From an uncultured Bacteroidota bacterium (GTDB taxonomy: Bacteria; Bacteroidota; Bacteroidia; Chitinophagales; Chitinophagaceae): a DNA stretch of 20,145 nucleotides. The position numbers and the translations under genes are program-made. The notes beneath the pieces are model-generated. The model was not told the DNA's origin. It was given only the letters and a program-made list of their open reading frames with translations, and did no database searches. The stretch is from contig CAIRSV010000022.1 of NCBI GenBank assembly GCA_903881265.1, forward strand, positions 1-20,145, given 5' to 3'. This document shows, one piece after another, positions 1 to 7,003 of this stretch (its first letter is position 1; each line of letters begins with the position of its first letter).

Positions 1-427
1 AACTGTAATTAACTGTCAAGTTTAACGTAGCTGTGTTTGTACAACCTGATGCATTCAATGACGTGTAAGTGTAAACGCCACTTGTCGTGTACGTTGATCC
101 GTTCCAAATATATGAATCACATGATGTGATTGTAGCATCTCCATTTGCTGAAGTGTAATTAACTGTCAAGTTCAAGGTAGCTGTGTTTGTACAACCTGAT
201 GCATTCAATGACGTGTACGTGTAAACGCCACTTGTTGTGTATGTTGACCCATTCCAACTGTATGAATTACAAGCTGTTTCGCTTGAACTTCCATCTGTTG
301 ATGTGTAATTCACTGTCAAGTTTAGTGTATGAAGTGAATCACAACCAGCTGCATTTGTGAACGACCCTGTATACGAACCAGTAGTCGTGTATGTATTACT
401 ATTCCAAGAATACGAATTACATGCTGA
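1..427 (-). repeat. Tandem 150-bp (50-residue) adhesin repeats, two full copies and one partial
   Basis: Copies occupy 278-427, 128-277 and 1-127 (cut by the edge). The period is exactly 150 bp, so the reading frame is kept. The two copies nearest the edge are almost the same: 27-67 is identical to 177-217 over 41 bp, and most differences fall in the Ser/Thr/Gly linker. The first-translated copy (278-427) is more divergent. Each unit reads C-[ND]-SY-x-WN, then a Thr/Tyr-rich strand, then A-[AS]-GC and LNLTVNYTS. The array very likely continues to the left. Confidence 0.93.
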
Positions 428-1207
428 AACAGTTGTAGTTCCAGATGTAGTTGATGACCCGGAAGGAACATTTACATTATAAGAAAAACTTGAACATCCG
501 CCGTCAGTAACAACAACATTATAATCTCCAGAAGTTAAACCAGATGGATCTTGAACAGAAGCTTGTGATGGAGGAACAACAGCGCCAGCGCCTGTGGCTG
601 TCCATGAATACGTTTTTGATGTAAAACCACCATTTACGGTTAAATCTATTGATCCATTATTATTATTACTACCACTTGCGCAAGTTGGAGACATTGTAGT
701 AGCCGATCTTGACATTTGGCTAGCAACAGAAACAGAGAAAATTGATTGCGCATTATGACCATTTGTTATATCATTCACTGATAGACGATACTGAATAACT
801 TTGATGGCACTGCCTGCAGTTGAATTGGTCTCTGCTGATGGATTAATCCCAACCACAAAAAATGAATTTGTTTGGCCATAGATTGTTGTCCACGAACCTC
901 CATTGACACTTTTTTCCCACGCGTACGTATATCGTGGCACATTACTACAAGAACCACTGTAAGACATGGTAGGCGCAGAAATTGGAGTCGGATCATAACC
1001 GGAACCATTATCGCAAAACTCCAGCCCATTCCAAGTCGGAGTAAAGTTATTCAGCGTCATGTTGGAACACTGAGCAGAAACAATGCTACTGAAACCAACA
1101 CTGAGCAATGTTATTAGCATTGCAACGAATGTTGTTCTTGTCAGCGCTCTTCGGGAGAGCAACGAACTGCTCAAATCCCGGATAGTAGTCGTAAGAATTC
1201 TTCTCAT
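1..1207 (-). CDS. SprB-type repeat adhesin, N-terminal 402 residues (C-terminus beyond the window)
   Basis: This is a large secreted or surface protein that runs off the left edge. I translated it from the ATG at 1207, and the frame stays open to position 1. Residues 1-46 form a long N-terminus: a basic leader, a hydrophobic stretch at about 27-44, and a likely signal-peptidase cut after SAQ. A second Met at residue 30 could be the true start. Residues 55-165 are a module with paired Trp and Cys residues. Residues 185-241 fit the SprB repeat pattern (GSIDLTVNGG, a central SW, SGDYNVVVTDGGC). From residue 261, 50-residue repeats begin, each with C-[ND]-SY-x-WN and ASGC or AAGC. Such repeats are typical of Bacteroidota cell-surface adhesins, often exported by the type IX system, but the C-terminal sorting domain is outside the window. 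It lies 54 bp downstream of a paralog of its own N-terminal module. The adhesin role is inferred from architecture. Confidence 0.85.
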   Translation of the reverse strand, partial: MRRILTTTIRDLSSSLLSRRALTRTTFVAMLITLLSVGFSSIVSAQCSNMTLNNFTPTWNGLEFCDNGSGYDPTPISAPTMSYSGSCSNVPRYTYAWEKSVNGGSWTTIYGQTNSFFVVGINPSAETNSTAGSAIKVIQYRLSVNDITNGHNAQSIFSVSVASQMSRSATTMSPTCASGSNNNNGSIDLTVNGGFTSKTYSWTATGAGAVVPPSQASVQDPSGLTSGDYNVVVTDGGCSSFSYNVNVPSGSSTTSGTTTVSACNSYSWNSNTYTTTGSYTGSFTNAAGCDSLHTLNLTVNYTSTDGSSSETACNSYSWNGSTYTTSGVYTYTSLNASGCTNTATLNLTVNYTSANGDATITSCDSYIWNGSTYTTSGVYTYTSLNASGCTNTATLNLTVNYS

Positions 1208-1261
1208 AATTAGGGTTTTTTTTAAAGGGGAATAGATTGTTATTTGTATACTAAATGTAAA

Positions 1262-2002
1262 TTATTGTGAATTATTATTATTTTTATTTTTTTTACTTAC
1301 CACTACTACTTCATTCAAACAACCGCCATCGCGGATCTCAACTTGATACATGCTATCTGCAACGTCTTTCAAATTCTGTTGCTGACTTTTCGCAGAAGTT
1401 AAAACATCCATGTTAGATTTTTCTGTAGTAACCCACTGAAACTTTTTAACAGGCAATCCGCCTGCAACATTCAAATCAATATTTATTTTTTTCGAATCCA
1501 TACTTGAAGGTGTCACTGAATAGGAAACCAACATATTGCTCGCTATTAGAATCGAGTAAATATCACTTTCGCCATGCTGACCGCCATTCGCTACATCATC
1601 CACAAGCAACCTCCATGAATAACGAATATGCTCCGATCCTGCTTTATTATTATACAATAACGGAGGATAAAAAGAAGGAATGAAACTTACTCCCTTAACA
1701 GTCGAAACAGGTTCCCAATTTCCAGCATTGACCCTCTGCTGCCAAGTACAATTATACGATGGTTGGTTTAAATCTGATGAAGAACGCATACCAGAATAAC
1801 TAATGGATGGCGAATTTATTGGTGCAGGTTTAAATCCAAAATCACCACCGCAATATTCTTTCTCATTCCAATCAGGCTTGATAGCAAACAAATGCATTTG
1901 CGCTGATTGGGCAGTTGATACATGATTCAAACAAAGCATACATACACATATATAAACAGAAAAAAAGTACGATATATTCGTAGTCTTTTTTCTGTTAGAC
2001 AT
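1262..2002 (-). CDS. Secreted paralog of the adhesin N-terminal module (companion protein)
   Basis: A 246-residue exported protein of unknown function. The chosen start is the Met at 2002, because it gives a normal signal peptide (SNRKK, a hydrophobic stretch at 10-25, then STAQ). An upstream in-frame Met at 2029 would add nine residues. The mature part is colinear with residues 57-245 of the downstream adhesin. It shares WN..x..C, a PI-x-x-P-x-x-SYSG block, W-x-x-x-VN-x-G-x-W, a RL-x-V-x-D-x-x-NG segment, an IDL-x-V-x-GG strand and a final DGGC. The protein then ends in a Lys/Asn-rich tail (KKNKNNNNSQ) where the adhesin continues into its 50-residue repeats. It is likely co-transcribed with the adhesin, 54 bp apart. 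It may be a soluble partner or a duplicate truncated at the module end; the sequence cannot decide. Confidence 0.82.
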   Translation of the reverse strand: MSNRKKTTNISYFFSVYICVCMLCLNHVSTAQSAQMHLFAIKPDWNEKEYCGGDFGFKPAPINSPSISYSGMRSSSDLNQPSYNCTWQQRVNAGNWEPVSTVKGVSFIPSFYPPLLYNNKAGSEHIRYSWRLLVDDVANGGQHGESDIYSILIASNMLVSYSVTPSSMDSKKINIDLNVAGGLPVKKFQWVTTEKSNMDVLTSAKSQQQNLKDVADSMYQVEIRDGGCLNEVVVVSKKNKNNNNSQ

Positions 2003-2345
2003 AACTATATGTTGAATCCACGTCACCATTATTCCAACTTAAAATTTAATCATTTCAATATTTTGTTAAAAAAAAATACGTTCGATTGTTAAAAAATCGT
2101 TCATAATACAGACAAATATACTTCCAAATTCCAATTAGTCAAATAAATCACAACTTTATTTTCTTATTATGGCACTATCTTAATGATTTCCTAACAAGAC
2201 TACTACGATACACCACCCTTTGAAAAATAATACATATGATAAAAATAGATAGGAAGTAAAGTCGCTTGATTTTGCGCAAACATCTTTCTTAAACCAGAAA
2301 AAGCTGCCATTCGGTATTTTAATTCACGTAACATCTATGAAAAAA
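2003..2345. other. Intergenic stretch between dedA and the companion gene
   Basis: This 343-bp AT-rich gap holds the promoter at 2113-2142. Apart from that I see only a 43-codon minus-strand reading frame (2203-2334) starting 11 bp after the dedA stop. It has no ribosome-binding site and no recognisable motif, so I do not call it a gene. No convincing terminator hairpin follows dedA. Confidence 0.6.
2113..2142 (-). promoter_or_regulatory. Bacteroidota-type promoter for the companion-adhesin pair
   Basis: Read on the minus strand, TTG (2142-2140) is followed after 19 bp by TATATTTG (2120-2113). This fits the phylum's -33 TTTG/TTG and -7 TAnnTTTG elements with good spacing. It would give a leader of about 100 nt before the ATG at 2002. 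No separate promoter with both elements was found in the 54 bp before the adhesin, which supports co-transcription. Confidence 0.55.
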
Positions 2346-2990
2346 TCAAGAATTTTGCGGCTCACCTTTTTTACCTCCAATTACAAATCGTAAAATAACA
2401 GGCAGCGTTGTAACAAGAATAATTAAAATGACAATTACTTCAAGCCTGTTTTTAATCCAAGGAAACTGCCTGCTTAAAAGATGGCCTGCCATCATCATCG
2501 AGAAGACCCAACATAATGAACCGATGACATTATAAAGAATAAATTTTTTGTAATCCATTTTTACAACCCCTGCAATAATTGGCACAAAGGTGCGGATAAT
2601 AGGAATGAACCTGGCTGCAATAATTGTCAATGCACCGTTTTTTTCATAGAACTTCTGGGCCGAATATAAATGCTTCTTTTTAAAAAAGAATGTATCCTTC
2701 CGTTCATAAATGAATGGTCCTGATTTCTTGCCAAACCAATAACCCACAAAATTTCCAAGAATGCCCGCCAACGAAATCAACAGGATGGGTACAATGAATG
2801 GTGCATTAAAAAACTCTTGTGCTAGTTGCTCAAGATAAATGCCTGCTACAAACAATAATGAATCACCTGGAAGAAAAAAACCAACGAACAACCCAGTTTC
2901 GGCGAATACGACAAAAATAATCATATAGAGCCCTCCCATTTGAATATACCATTCTGGATTAAGCAGCGTTTCCTTTAGCGTGTGTAACAT
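2346..2990 (-). CDS. DedA-family inner-membrane protein
   Basis: A 214-residue polytopic membrane protein of normal DedA length. Visible motifs are FAETGLFVGFFLPGDSLLF (about 29-47), GN-x-x-GYW-x-G (79-87) and ARFIPIIRTFVPIIAG (126-141). The acidic pair E31/D43 and the arginine pair R127/R133 have the same spacing as the essential E39/D51 and R130/R136 of E. coli YqjA. Hydrophobic segments lie at about 19-50, 64-85, 120-142, 152-170 and 183-204. DedA proteins are now linked to recycling of lipid carriers such as undecaprenyl phosphate and to membrane potential and pH tolerance. Which substrate this one moves cannot be read here. It stands alone, 244 bp from queE, and has its own promoter-like element just upstream. 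Confidence 0.92.
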   Translation of the reverse strand: MLHTLKETLLNPEWYIQMGGLYMIIFVVFAETGLFVGFFLPGDSLLFVAGIYLEQLAQEFFNAPFIVPILLISLAGILGNFVGYWFGKKSGPFIYERKDTFFFKKKHLYSAQKFYEKNGALTIIAARFIPIIRTFVPIIAGVVKMDYKKFILYNVIGSLCWVFSMMMAGHLLSRQFPWIKNRLEVIVILIILVTTLPVILRFVIGGKKGEPQNS

Positions 2991-3007
2991 ATTTATTATT
3001 GAGCGAG

Positions 3008-3039
3008 CAAATATACAAATTCAGTCAATTGAAAATCAA
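3008..3039 (-). promoter_or_regulatory. Probable dedA promoter (TATATTTG)
   Basis: On the minus strand TATATTTG (3015-3008) matches TAnnTTTG. A TTG lies 21 bp upstream (3039-3037). The -7 box ends only 17 bp before the ATG at 2990, so the transcript would have a very short leader. Confidence 0.45.
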
Positions 3040-3234
3040 TAATCTTTCATTGCACTTGAACCAACGATGTATTATTCCATACCTTATCAGTGATCGAAAC
3101 AAATCCGACGAATCATAACTGGGTTCTTGCGTATAGATGACATTCTATTTGTCCATTTTTATAGCGCAAAAAAAATCTTGTTGACGAGCTTTCTAGCGGA
3201 TGTATCCTTCCCGCATTTTACAACGACTGCCTTA

Positions 3235-3837
3235 TTAACGAACATTCATATACTTATGTATCTGAAGCGATAATTTCCATGTTGGATATTGATGTATAAA
3301 TTCAGTAATCAATGGAAGTACTTCCTTCTCTTTACCCCATTCAGGTTGTAAAAATAACTGACAAGAAGCTGAAACTTTGTTGGCATATTCAACAGCCCAA
3401 TCAAAATCACTCTTGTTAAAAACCACTACTTTCAATTCATTCGCTTGAAGTAAAATACTACTAACAGGCGCCTTAAATTTTTTAGGCGAAACACAAATCC
3501 AATCCCAGTTACCACTTAATGAATAGGCAGCGCTTGTTTCTAAGTGTATTTTATAATCTTCCTTTTTTAACTCATTTGTCAATTCAGTGCAATCATGCAT
3601 TAAAGGCTCGCCGCCTGTTATGATAACAATTTCAGCAGCAGTCTTTTTTACTTCGTTGACAAGTTCGCTGATCGTTTTTCTAGCGTGCAATCCTGCATCC
3701 CAACTTTCCTTGACATCACACCAAACACAGCCAACATCACATCCCGCCAAACGAATAAAAAAGGCAGCATGCCCTTGATAATATCCTTCGCCTTGGATTG
3801 AATAAAAAGTTTCCATTACTGGCAGTGTCACATTCAT
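3235..3837 (-). CDS. queE: 7-carboxy-7-deazaguanine synthase (radical SAM)
   Basis: QueE converts 6-carboxytetrahydropterin to 7-carboxy-7-deazaguanine in the cytosol, a step toward queuosine and other deazapurines. The 200-residue length is normal. Near the N-terminus YSIQGEG (12-18) is followed by the radical-SAM cluster motif C33-x3-C37-x2-C40, then DVKESW. ITGGEPL (73-79) is the SAM-binding GGE motif. The C-terminal QIHKYMNVR is typical of the family. I use the ATG at 3837; the Met at residue 8 directly before the conserved block is an alternative. No queC, queD or queF lies nearby, so the pathway is scattered. It is separated from folD by 88 bp that hold a perfect dyad. Confidence 0.95.
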   Translation of the reverse strand: MNVTLPVMETFYSIQGEGYYQGHAAFFIRLAGCDVGCVWCDVKESWDAGLHARKTISELVNEVKKTAAEIVIITGGEPLMHDCTELTNELKKEDYKIHLETSAAYSLSGNWDWICVSPKKFKAPVSSILLQANELKVVVFNKSDFDWAVEYANKVSASCQLFLQPEWGKEKEVLPLITEFIHQYPTWKLSLQIHKYMNVR

Positions 3838-3898
3838 ACAAAAAATATATTGATTTTAAAACCACAAATTAAAATAACATTCCAACAATCAGTACGAT

Positions 3899-3917
3899 AT
3901 CAATCATTATGATTGAT
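3899..3917. promoter_or_regulatory. Perfect 9-bp dyad between folD and queE
   Basis: ATCAATCAT-T-ATGATTGAT is an exact inverted repeat around one central base. It starts 8 bp after the folD stop and lies 61 bp before the queE start. It lacks a following T-run on either strand and is AT-rich, so it is a poor intrinsic terminator. An operator or an mRNA 3'-end hairpin is possible. Confidence 0.35.
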
Positions 3918-3925
3918 GACGAAAA

Positions 3926-4807
3926 CTAACGCGCGATATTCGCCATATACGCCAATAAGGTATTTTTCATCAGCGCGCAAATAGTCATTAACCCAACCCC
4001 TCCAGGCACTGGCGTTATATAACTTGCCTTCGCTGAAACATTCTCAAAATCTACATCACCAACTAATCTAAAACCACTCTTTGTTTCTTCACTATGCATT
4101 CTATTAATCCCTACATCTACGATGATCGCACCGTCCTTTACCATATCAGCTGTTACAAATTTCGGTTTGCCAATCGCTGCCACAATGATGTCAGCTTGCA
4201 AACACAACCCTTTAATATCCTTCGTTTTCGAATGGCACAGAGTGACAGTGCAATTGCCAGGCTCTGTATTGCGGCTCAACAAAATACTCATCGGCGTGCC
4301 CACAATATTACTGCGACCAATCACCACACAATGCATCCCTGATGTTGTAATACCGTAATGTTCTATCATAAGCATTATCCCATAAGGTGTCGCTGGTATA
4401 AATGTTGGCAGACCCAACATCATTTTTCCTTGGTTCACTGGATGAAAACCATCGACATCTTTTTCTGGCTTGATAGCTTCAATCACATTGTTTTCTGAAA
4501 TATGTTTTGGCAATGGTAATTGAACTAATATACCATCTACTGTTGGATCAAGATTGATGGCATGAATCTTACGTAATAATTCTGCTTCGCTTAACGAAGA
4601 TTCATATCGGATTAAGGTCGATTGAAATCCTAACTCAGCACAGGTTTTAACCTTGGATGAAACATACGCTTGACTAGCAGGATCTTCGCCAACCAAGATG
4701 GCAACAAGATGCGGGGCTCTTTTTCCTGAAGTTACGAAAGCCTTCACCTGATTGGCTATTTCCCCTTTAATATGCTGTGAAACTAATTTTCCGTCGAGTA
4801 ATTGCAT
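3926..4807 (-). CDS. folD: Bifunctional methylenetetrahydrofolate dehydrogenase/cyclohydrolase
   Basis: FolD interconverts 5,10-methylene-, 5,10-methenyl- and 10-formyl-tetrahydrofolate with NADP(H) in the cytosol, feeding purine and formyl-Met synthesis. The 293-residue length is normal. Catalytic residues are visible by comparison with E. coli FolD: Y48 and K52 (motif QAYVSSKVK), Q96 (VQLPLP) and D119 in EKDVDGFHP. The dinucleotide-binding signature VVIGRSNIVGTP lies at 161-172, and the closing PGGVG at 268-272. The ATG at 4807 gives the family's usual N-terminus (MQLLDGK). A -7-like box lies only 5 bp upstream, suggesting a leaderless or nearly leaderless message. Confidence 0.97.
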   Translation of the reverse strand: MQLLDGKLVSQHIKGEIANQVKAFVTSGKRAPHLVAILVGEDPASQAYVSSKVKTCAELGFQSTLIRYESSLSEAELLRKIHAINLDPTVDGILVQLPLPKHISENNVIEAIKPEKDVDGFHPVNQGKMMLGLPTFIPATPYGIMLMIEHYGITTSGMHCVVIGRSNIVGTPMSILLSRNTEPGNCTVTLCHSKTKDIKGLCLQADIIVAAIGKPKFVTADMVKDGAIIVDVGINRMHSEETKSGFRLVGDVDFENVSAKASYITPVPGGVGLMTICALMKNTLLAYMANIAR

Positions 4808-4812
4808 AGCCG

Positions 4813-4820
4813 CAAATATA
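4813..4820 (-). promoter_or_regulatory. TATATTTG -7 element directly upstream of folD
   Basis: On the minus strand TATATTTG ends 5 bp before the folD ATG. There is no TTG at the expected -33 distance, so only half of the promoter is supported. If used, transcription would begin at or very near the start codon. Confidence 0.35.
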
Positions 4821-5059
4821 CGACTTCGATTTTTTCACAGCCCACTTTTTTTAATGTCAACTATCCATTTCAATGCGGCCTGATGAAAGAAAAAAACACT
4901 AGTACAACAAACACATGTTGTTCAATTATTTCTCAACATATACATGACGTAAACATAAAACCCTAACAACATACTCATGCTTATGTATGACAACATAAAA
5001 AAGGATCACATCAATGACGCAACCCTTTCTTGATCGTTATAAAATTATTACTGCTTCGA

Positions 5060-5875
5060 CTATTTTGTTTTAGGAGCCGCTTTTGGAATCACTTGTAAAT
5101 CATGCGTTGCATAATTCCAGAAGAACATATAATGTTCAGAAATAAAGGTATGTTGTGACCACTTTGTATCCTTCTCATACAACATCAATGTGGCAATATC
5201 AGTCGATGAAACCATTTCGCCTTTTTGCGCTAAATGCATATGATTGCTTCCATTGTCATTGGCAGTGCCCGCATTTTTATCGAACGTTACTGAAGCCTGA
5301 TTTTTATGGAATGAATTCTTCTCAGTGAAATTGCACTTTTCATCAAACGATAATAAATAATCATTTCCAAACATAACAACACTTTCCTTCGTGGAGACTG
5401 TCATTACATATACCTTATTTACGTTATTCTCAACCATTGGAATAACACTAAAGCTTGCATGTTCAGGCAGGGGAAACAGCGACACATTACTGATAATAGT
5501 AAGGGCGTTTTTACGTAATTTAATCAGTTGCCCTTCTTGAACATTGATCTCTCGCTCGATGATATCAACAACAGATTTGTCAATATCAAACGAGTCATCA
5601 AACGACACACTACCTAGCACCTTAGACTCTTTGCCGCCCGAATAGAAAACCAATTTAACATGGTCGGCCTCCGTATATGAAACGAATCCTTCAATCGATT
5701 TCTTTCCTTTATATTTTGCTTTGAATATCTTTTGCCCAAGTCGATTGGCCATTTCAAGTTTGAAAATTGCCTTCCCTTCAGAAACGACAGTCTTTACTTC
5801 ATCTTGTATTTTTTCTTGTGCAAACACCCCACTCATGAACAGCAGGGACAAGAGGACAGCCACTATTTTTTTCAT
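5060..5875 (-). CDS. Exported protein of unknown function
   Basis: I do not recognise the family. The start is set at the Met at 5875 because it begins a clean signal peptide (MKKIVAVLLSLLFMSGVFAQ, cut after about residue 19). An in-frame Met further upstream (5941) would bury that signal behind 22 residues. The mature protein is about 250 residues with alternating short hydrophobic and polar strands. It looks beta-rich, and there is no later membrane segment or lipobox Cys. The C-terminal third has several aromatic residues (HYMFFWNYATHD) and ends in a basic Pro/Ala/Lys tail. No catalytic motif stands out. It is flanked by 252 bp toward folD and 279 bp toward the rhodanese gene, so it is probably its own transcription unit. 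A periplasmic or secreted location is inferred from the signal alone. Confidence 0.75.
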   Translation of the reverse strand: MKKIVAVLLSLLFMSGVFAQEKIQDEVKTVVSEGKAIFKLEMANRLGQKIFKAKYKGKKSIEGFVSYTEADHVKLVFYSGGKESKVLGSVSFDDSFDIDKSVVDIIEREINVQEGQLIKLRKNALTIISNVSLFPLPEHASFSVIPMVENNVNKVYVMTVSTKESVVMFGNDYLLSFDEKCNFTEKNSFHKNQASVTFDKNAGTANDNGSNHMHLAQKGEMVSSTDIATLMLYEKDTKWSQHTFISEHYMFFWNYATHDLQVIPKAAPKTK

Positions 5876-6154
5876 ACACATACTTTTTATAAACTTAATT
5901 AAGATTGAATCGTTCGTAAAAGTAATCAGGATTTGTATCAATCAATCCGGGATTAAAAATAAATATCTGTTAATTACATTAACACAGGATAAAAAAATGT
6001 TTACCGTTCTGCAAGAGGCATTACAACTTTCAGAATACGTCGTGAAATTTTTCGGCAACTTTTGCTTTGATTGTTGGTGTAAATGCATCGAATTATTATG
6101 ATCTGTCCTGTATCGAAACACACCATCTTATTACATTCATTCAACCCGACAACA

Positions 6155-6877
6155 TTATTTCAATTTAAACATTTTTTCCAATCCTTGCTTATCCAAAAAT
6201 CCTTCCTGATTCGAGACAACCTCCCCATTTTCATGATACACCAATAATGGAATATTATTGACATACATCGATTGCGCAAGTGATTTATTCTCATCGATAT
6301 CGATTGGAATAATTTTAATTTTACCTGCATATTCCTTTTGCAATTCCTCTAGTATGGGTTTCAATTGCTTGCATGGACCGCACCACTTCGCATTGAAATC
6401 TATTACAACTGGGATATCACCGCTGATCAGCTTCTTATACTCTTCTTTTGTCATCCCTTTCCATCCTGATGCTTCAACCTTCGCCGTGGTAGGAAGTTGT
6501 GATGCATTCCATTGCAAAATACCGCCCTGCATATTGTATATAGTCGCGAAGCCCATGTCGGCCATTGCATTCATAGCGCCTGCACTTCGCCCACCTGACA
6601 AACAATAAATCATCGTTGTTTTTGATTTATCTAGGCTAGCTATTTTTGCTTTAAAATCTGCCGCATTGTAATCAATATTGATGGCATTCATCAAATGCTC
6701 TGCAGCAAATTCAGACGCTGTGCGCACATCAATAAGTTGCACATTTTTATTTTCGTTCAGCATTTTTTGATATTCATTTACTGGAATAGTTTTTGTAGCT
6801 GATGAATTTTGCGCTGCATTTGACAAGCACGAGGTTAGTGCGATCAACATAAAAAGACATGAATAAATACGTTTCAT
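6155..6877 (-). CDS. Rhodanese-thioredoxin fusion lipoprotein
   Basis: A 240-residue exported fusion. The start at 6877 is chosen because MKRIYSCLFMLIALTSC is a complete lipoprotein signal with lipobox Cys17; the upstream Met at 6934 would place 19 polar residues before it. Residues 30-130 are a single rhodanese domain with DVRTASEF (50-57) and active-site loop C92-LSGGRS, a C-x4-R cradle. Residues 140-240 are a thioredoxin fold with WCGPC (C166/C169) and the cis-Pro at P210 in NNIP. Rhodaneses move sulfane sulfur through a Cys persulfide, and thioredoxins can reduce persulfides or disulfides, so the two halves could work as a relay in the cell envelope. That coupling is inference. It stands alone between long gaps, and its start lies 81 bp from the end of the FKBP-operon terminator. 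Confidence 0.9.
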   Translation of the reverse strand: MKRIYSCLFMLIALTSCLSNAAQNSSATKTIPVNEYQKMLNENKNVQLIDVRTASEFAAEHLMNAINIDYNAADFKAKIASLDKSKTTMIYCLSGGRSAGAMNAMADMGFATIYNMQGGILQWNASQLPTTAKVEASGWKGMTKEEYKKLISGDIPVVIDFNAKWCGPCKQLKPILEELQKEYAGKIKIIPIDIDENKSLAQSMYVNNIPLLVYHENGEVVSNQEGFLDKQGLEKMFKLK

Positions 6878-6957
6878 TTTGTAATTTTTAATTTGAAATG
6901 ATGATGATACTCTCGATTGATTCGTTCGATTCAATCATTCTAAAAGCAGGTAAAAGT

Positions 6958-6992
6958 AAAAAAAAACCTTCTCAATAATCGAGAAGGTTTTT
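6958..6992 (-). terminator. Intrinsic terminator of the DHH-FKBP operon
   Basis: On the minus strand, a 12-bp perfect stem (arms 6992-6981 and 6973-6962, core GAGAAGG paired with CCTTCTC) encloses a 7-nt loop. The stem runs directly into a stretch of nine T (6966-6958). It begins 11 bp after the stop codon of the last FKBP gene. It is the strongest terminator hairpin in the window. Confidence 0.88.
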
Positions 6993-7003
6993 GATCTTTT
7001 TAT

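Noticed and set aside
1..427. Regular direct repeats as a possible CRISPR or satellite array
   Set aside because: The period is exactly 150 bp, in frame with a long open coding region, and there are no short repeats with unique spacers.
775..1117. Short open frames of 81-84 codons on both strands inside the adhesin N-terminus
   Set aside because: They lie in other frames of the adhesin coding region, whose frame runs without stop from 1207 to 1 and has a signal peptide and SprB-type motifs.
1252..1259. TACATTTA as a separate promoter for the adhesin
   Set aside because: It lacks the final G of TAnnTTTG, has no -33 partner that I could find, and overlaps the region right after the companion gene's stop.
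2203..2334. 43-codon minus-strand frame just after dedA
   Set aside because: No ribosome-binding site, no motif, unremarkable composition; compatible with chance in AT-rich DNA.
3170..3205. T-run with possible hairpin after queE
   Set aside because: The stem before the T-run has a mismatch and only a 2-nt loop, so it does not form a credible intrinsic terminator.
5721..6101. 126-codon plus-strand frame
   Set aside because: Its first half is antisense to the N-terminus of the exported protein at 5060-5875; only the last 34 codons lie in free sequence, listed as a weak finding.
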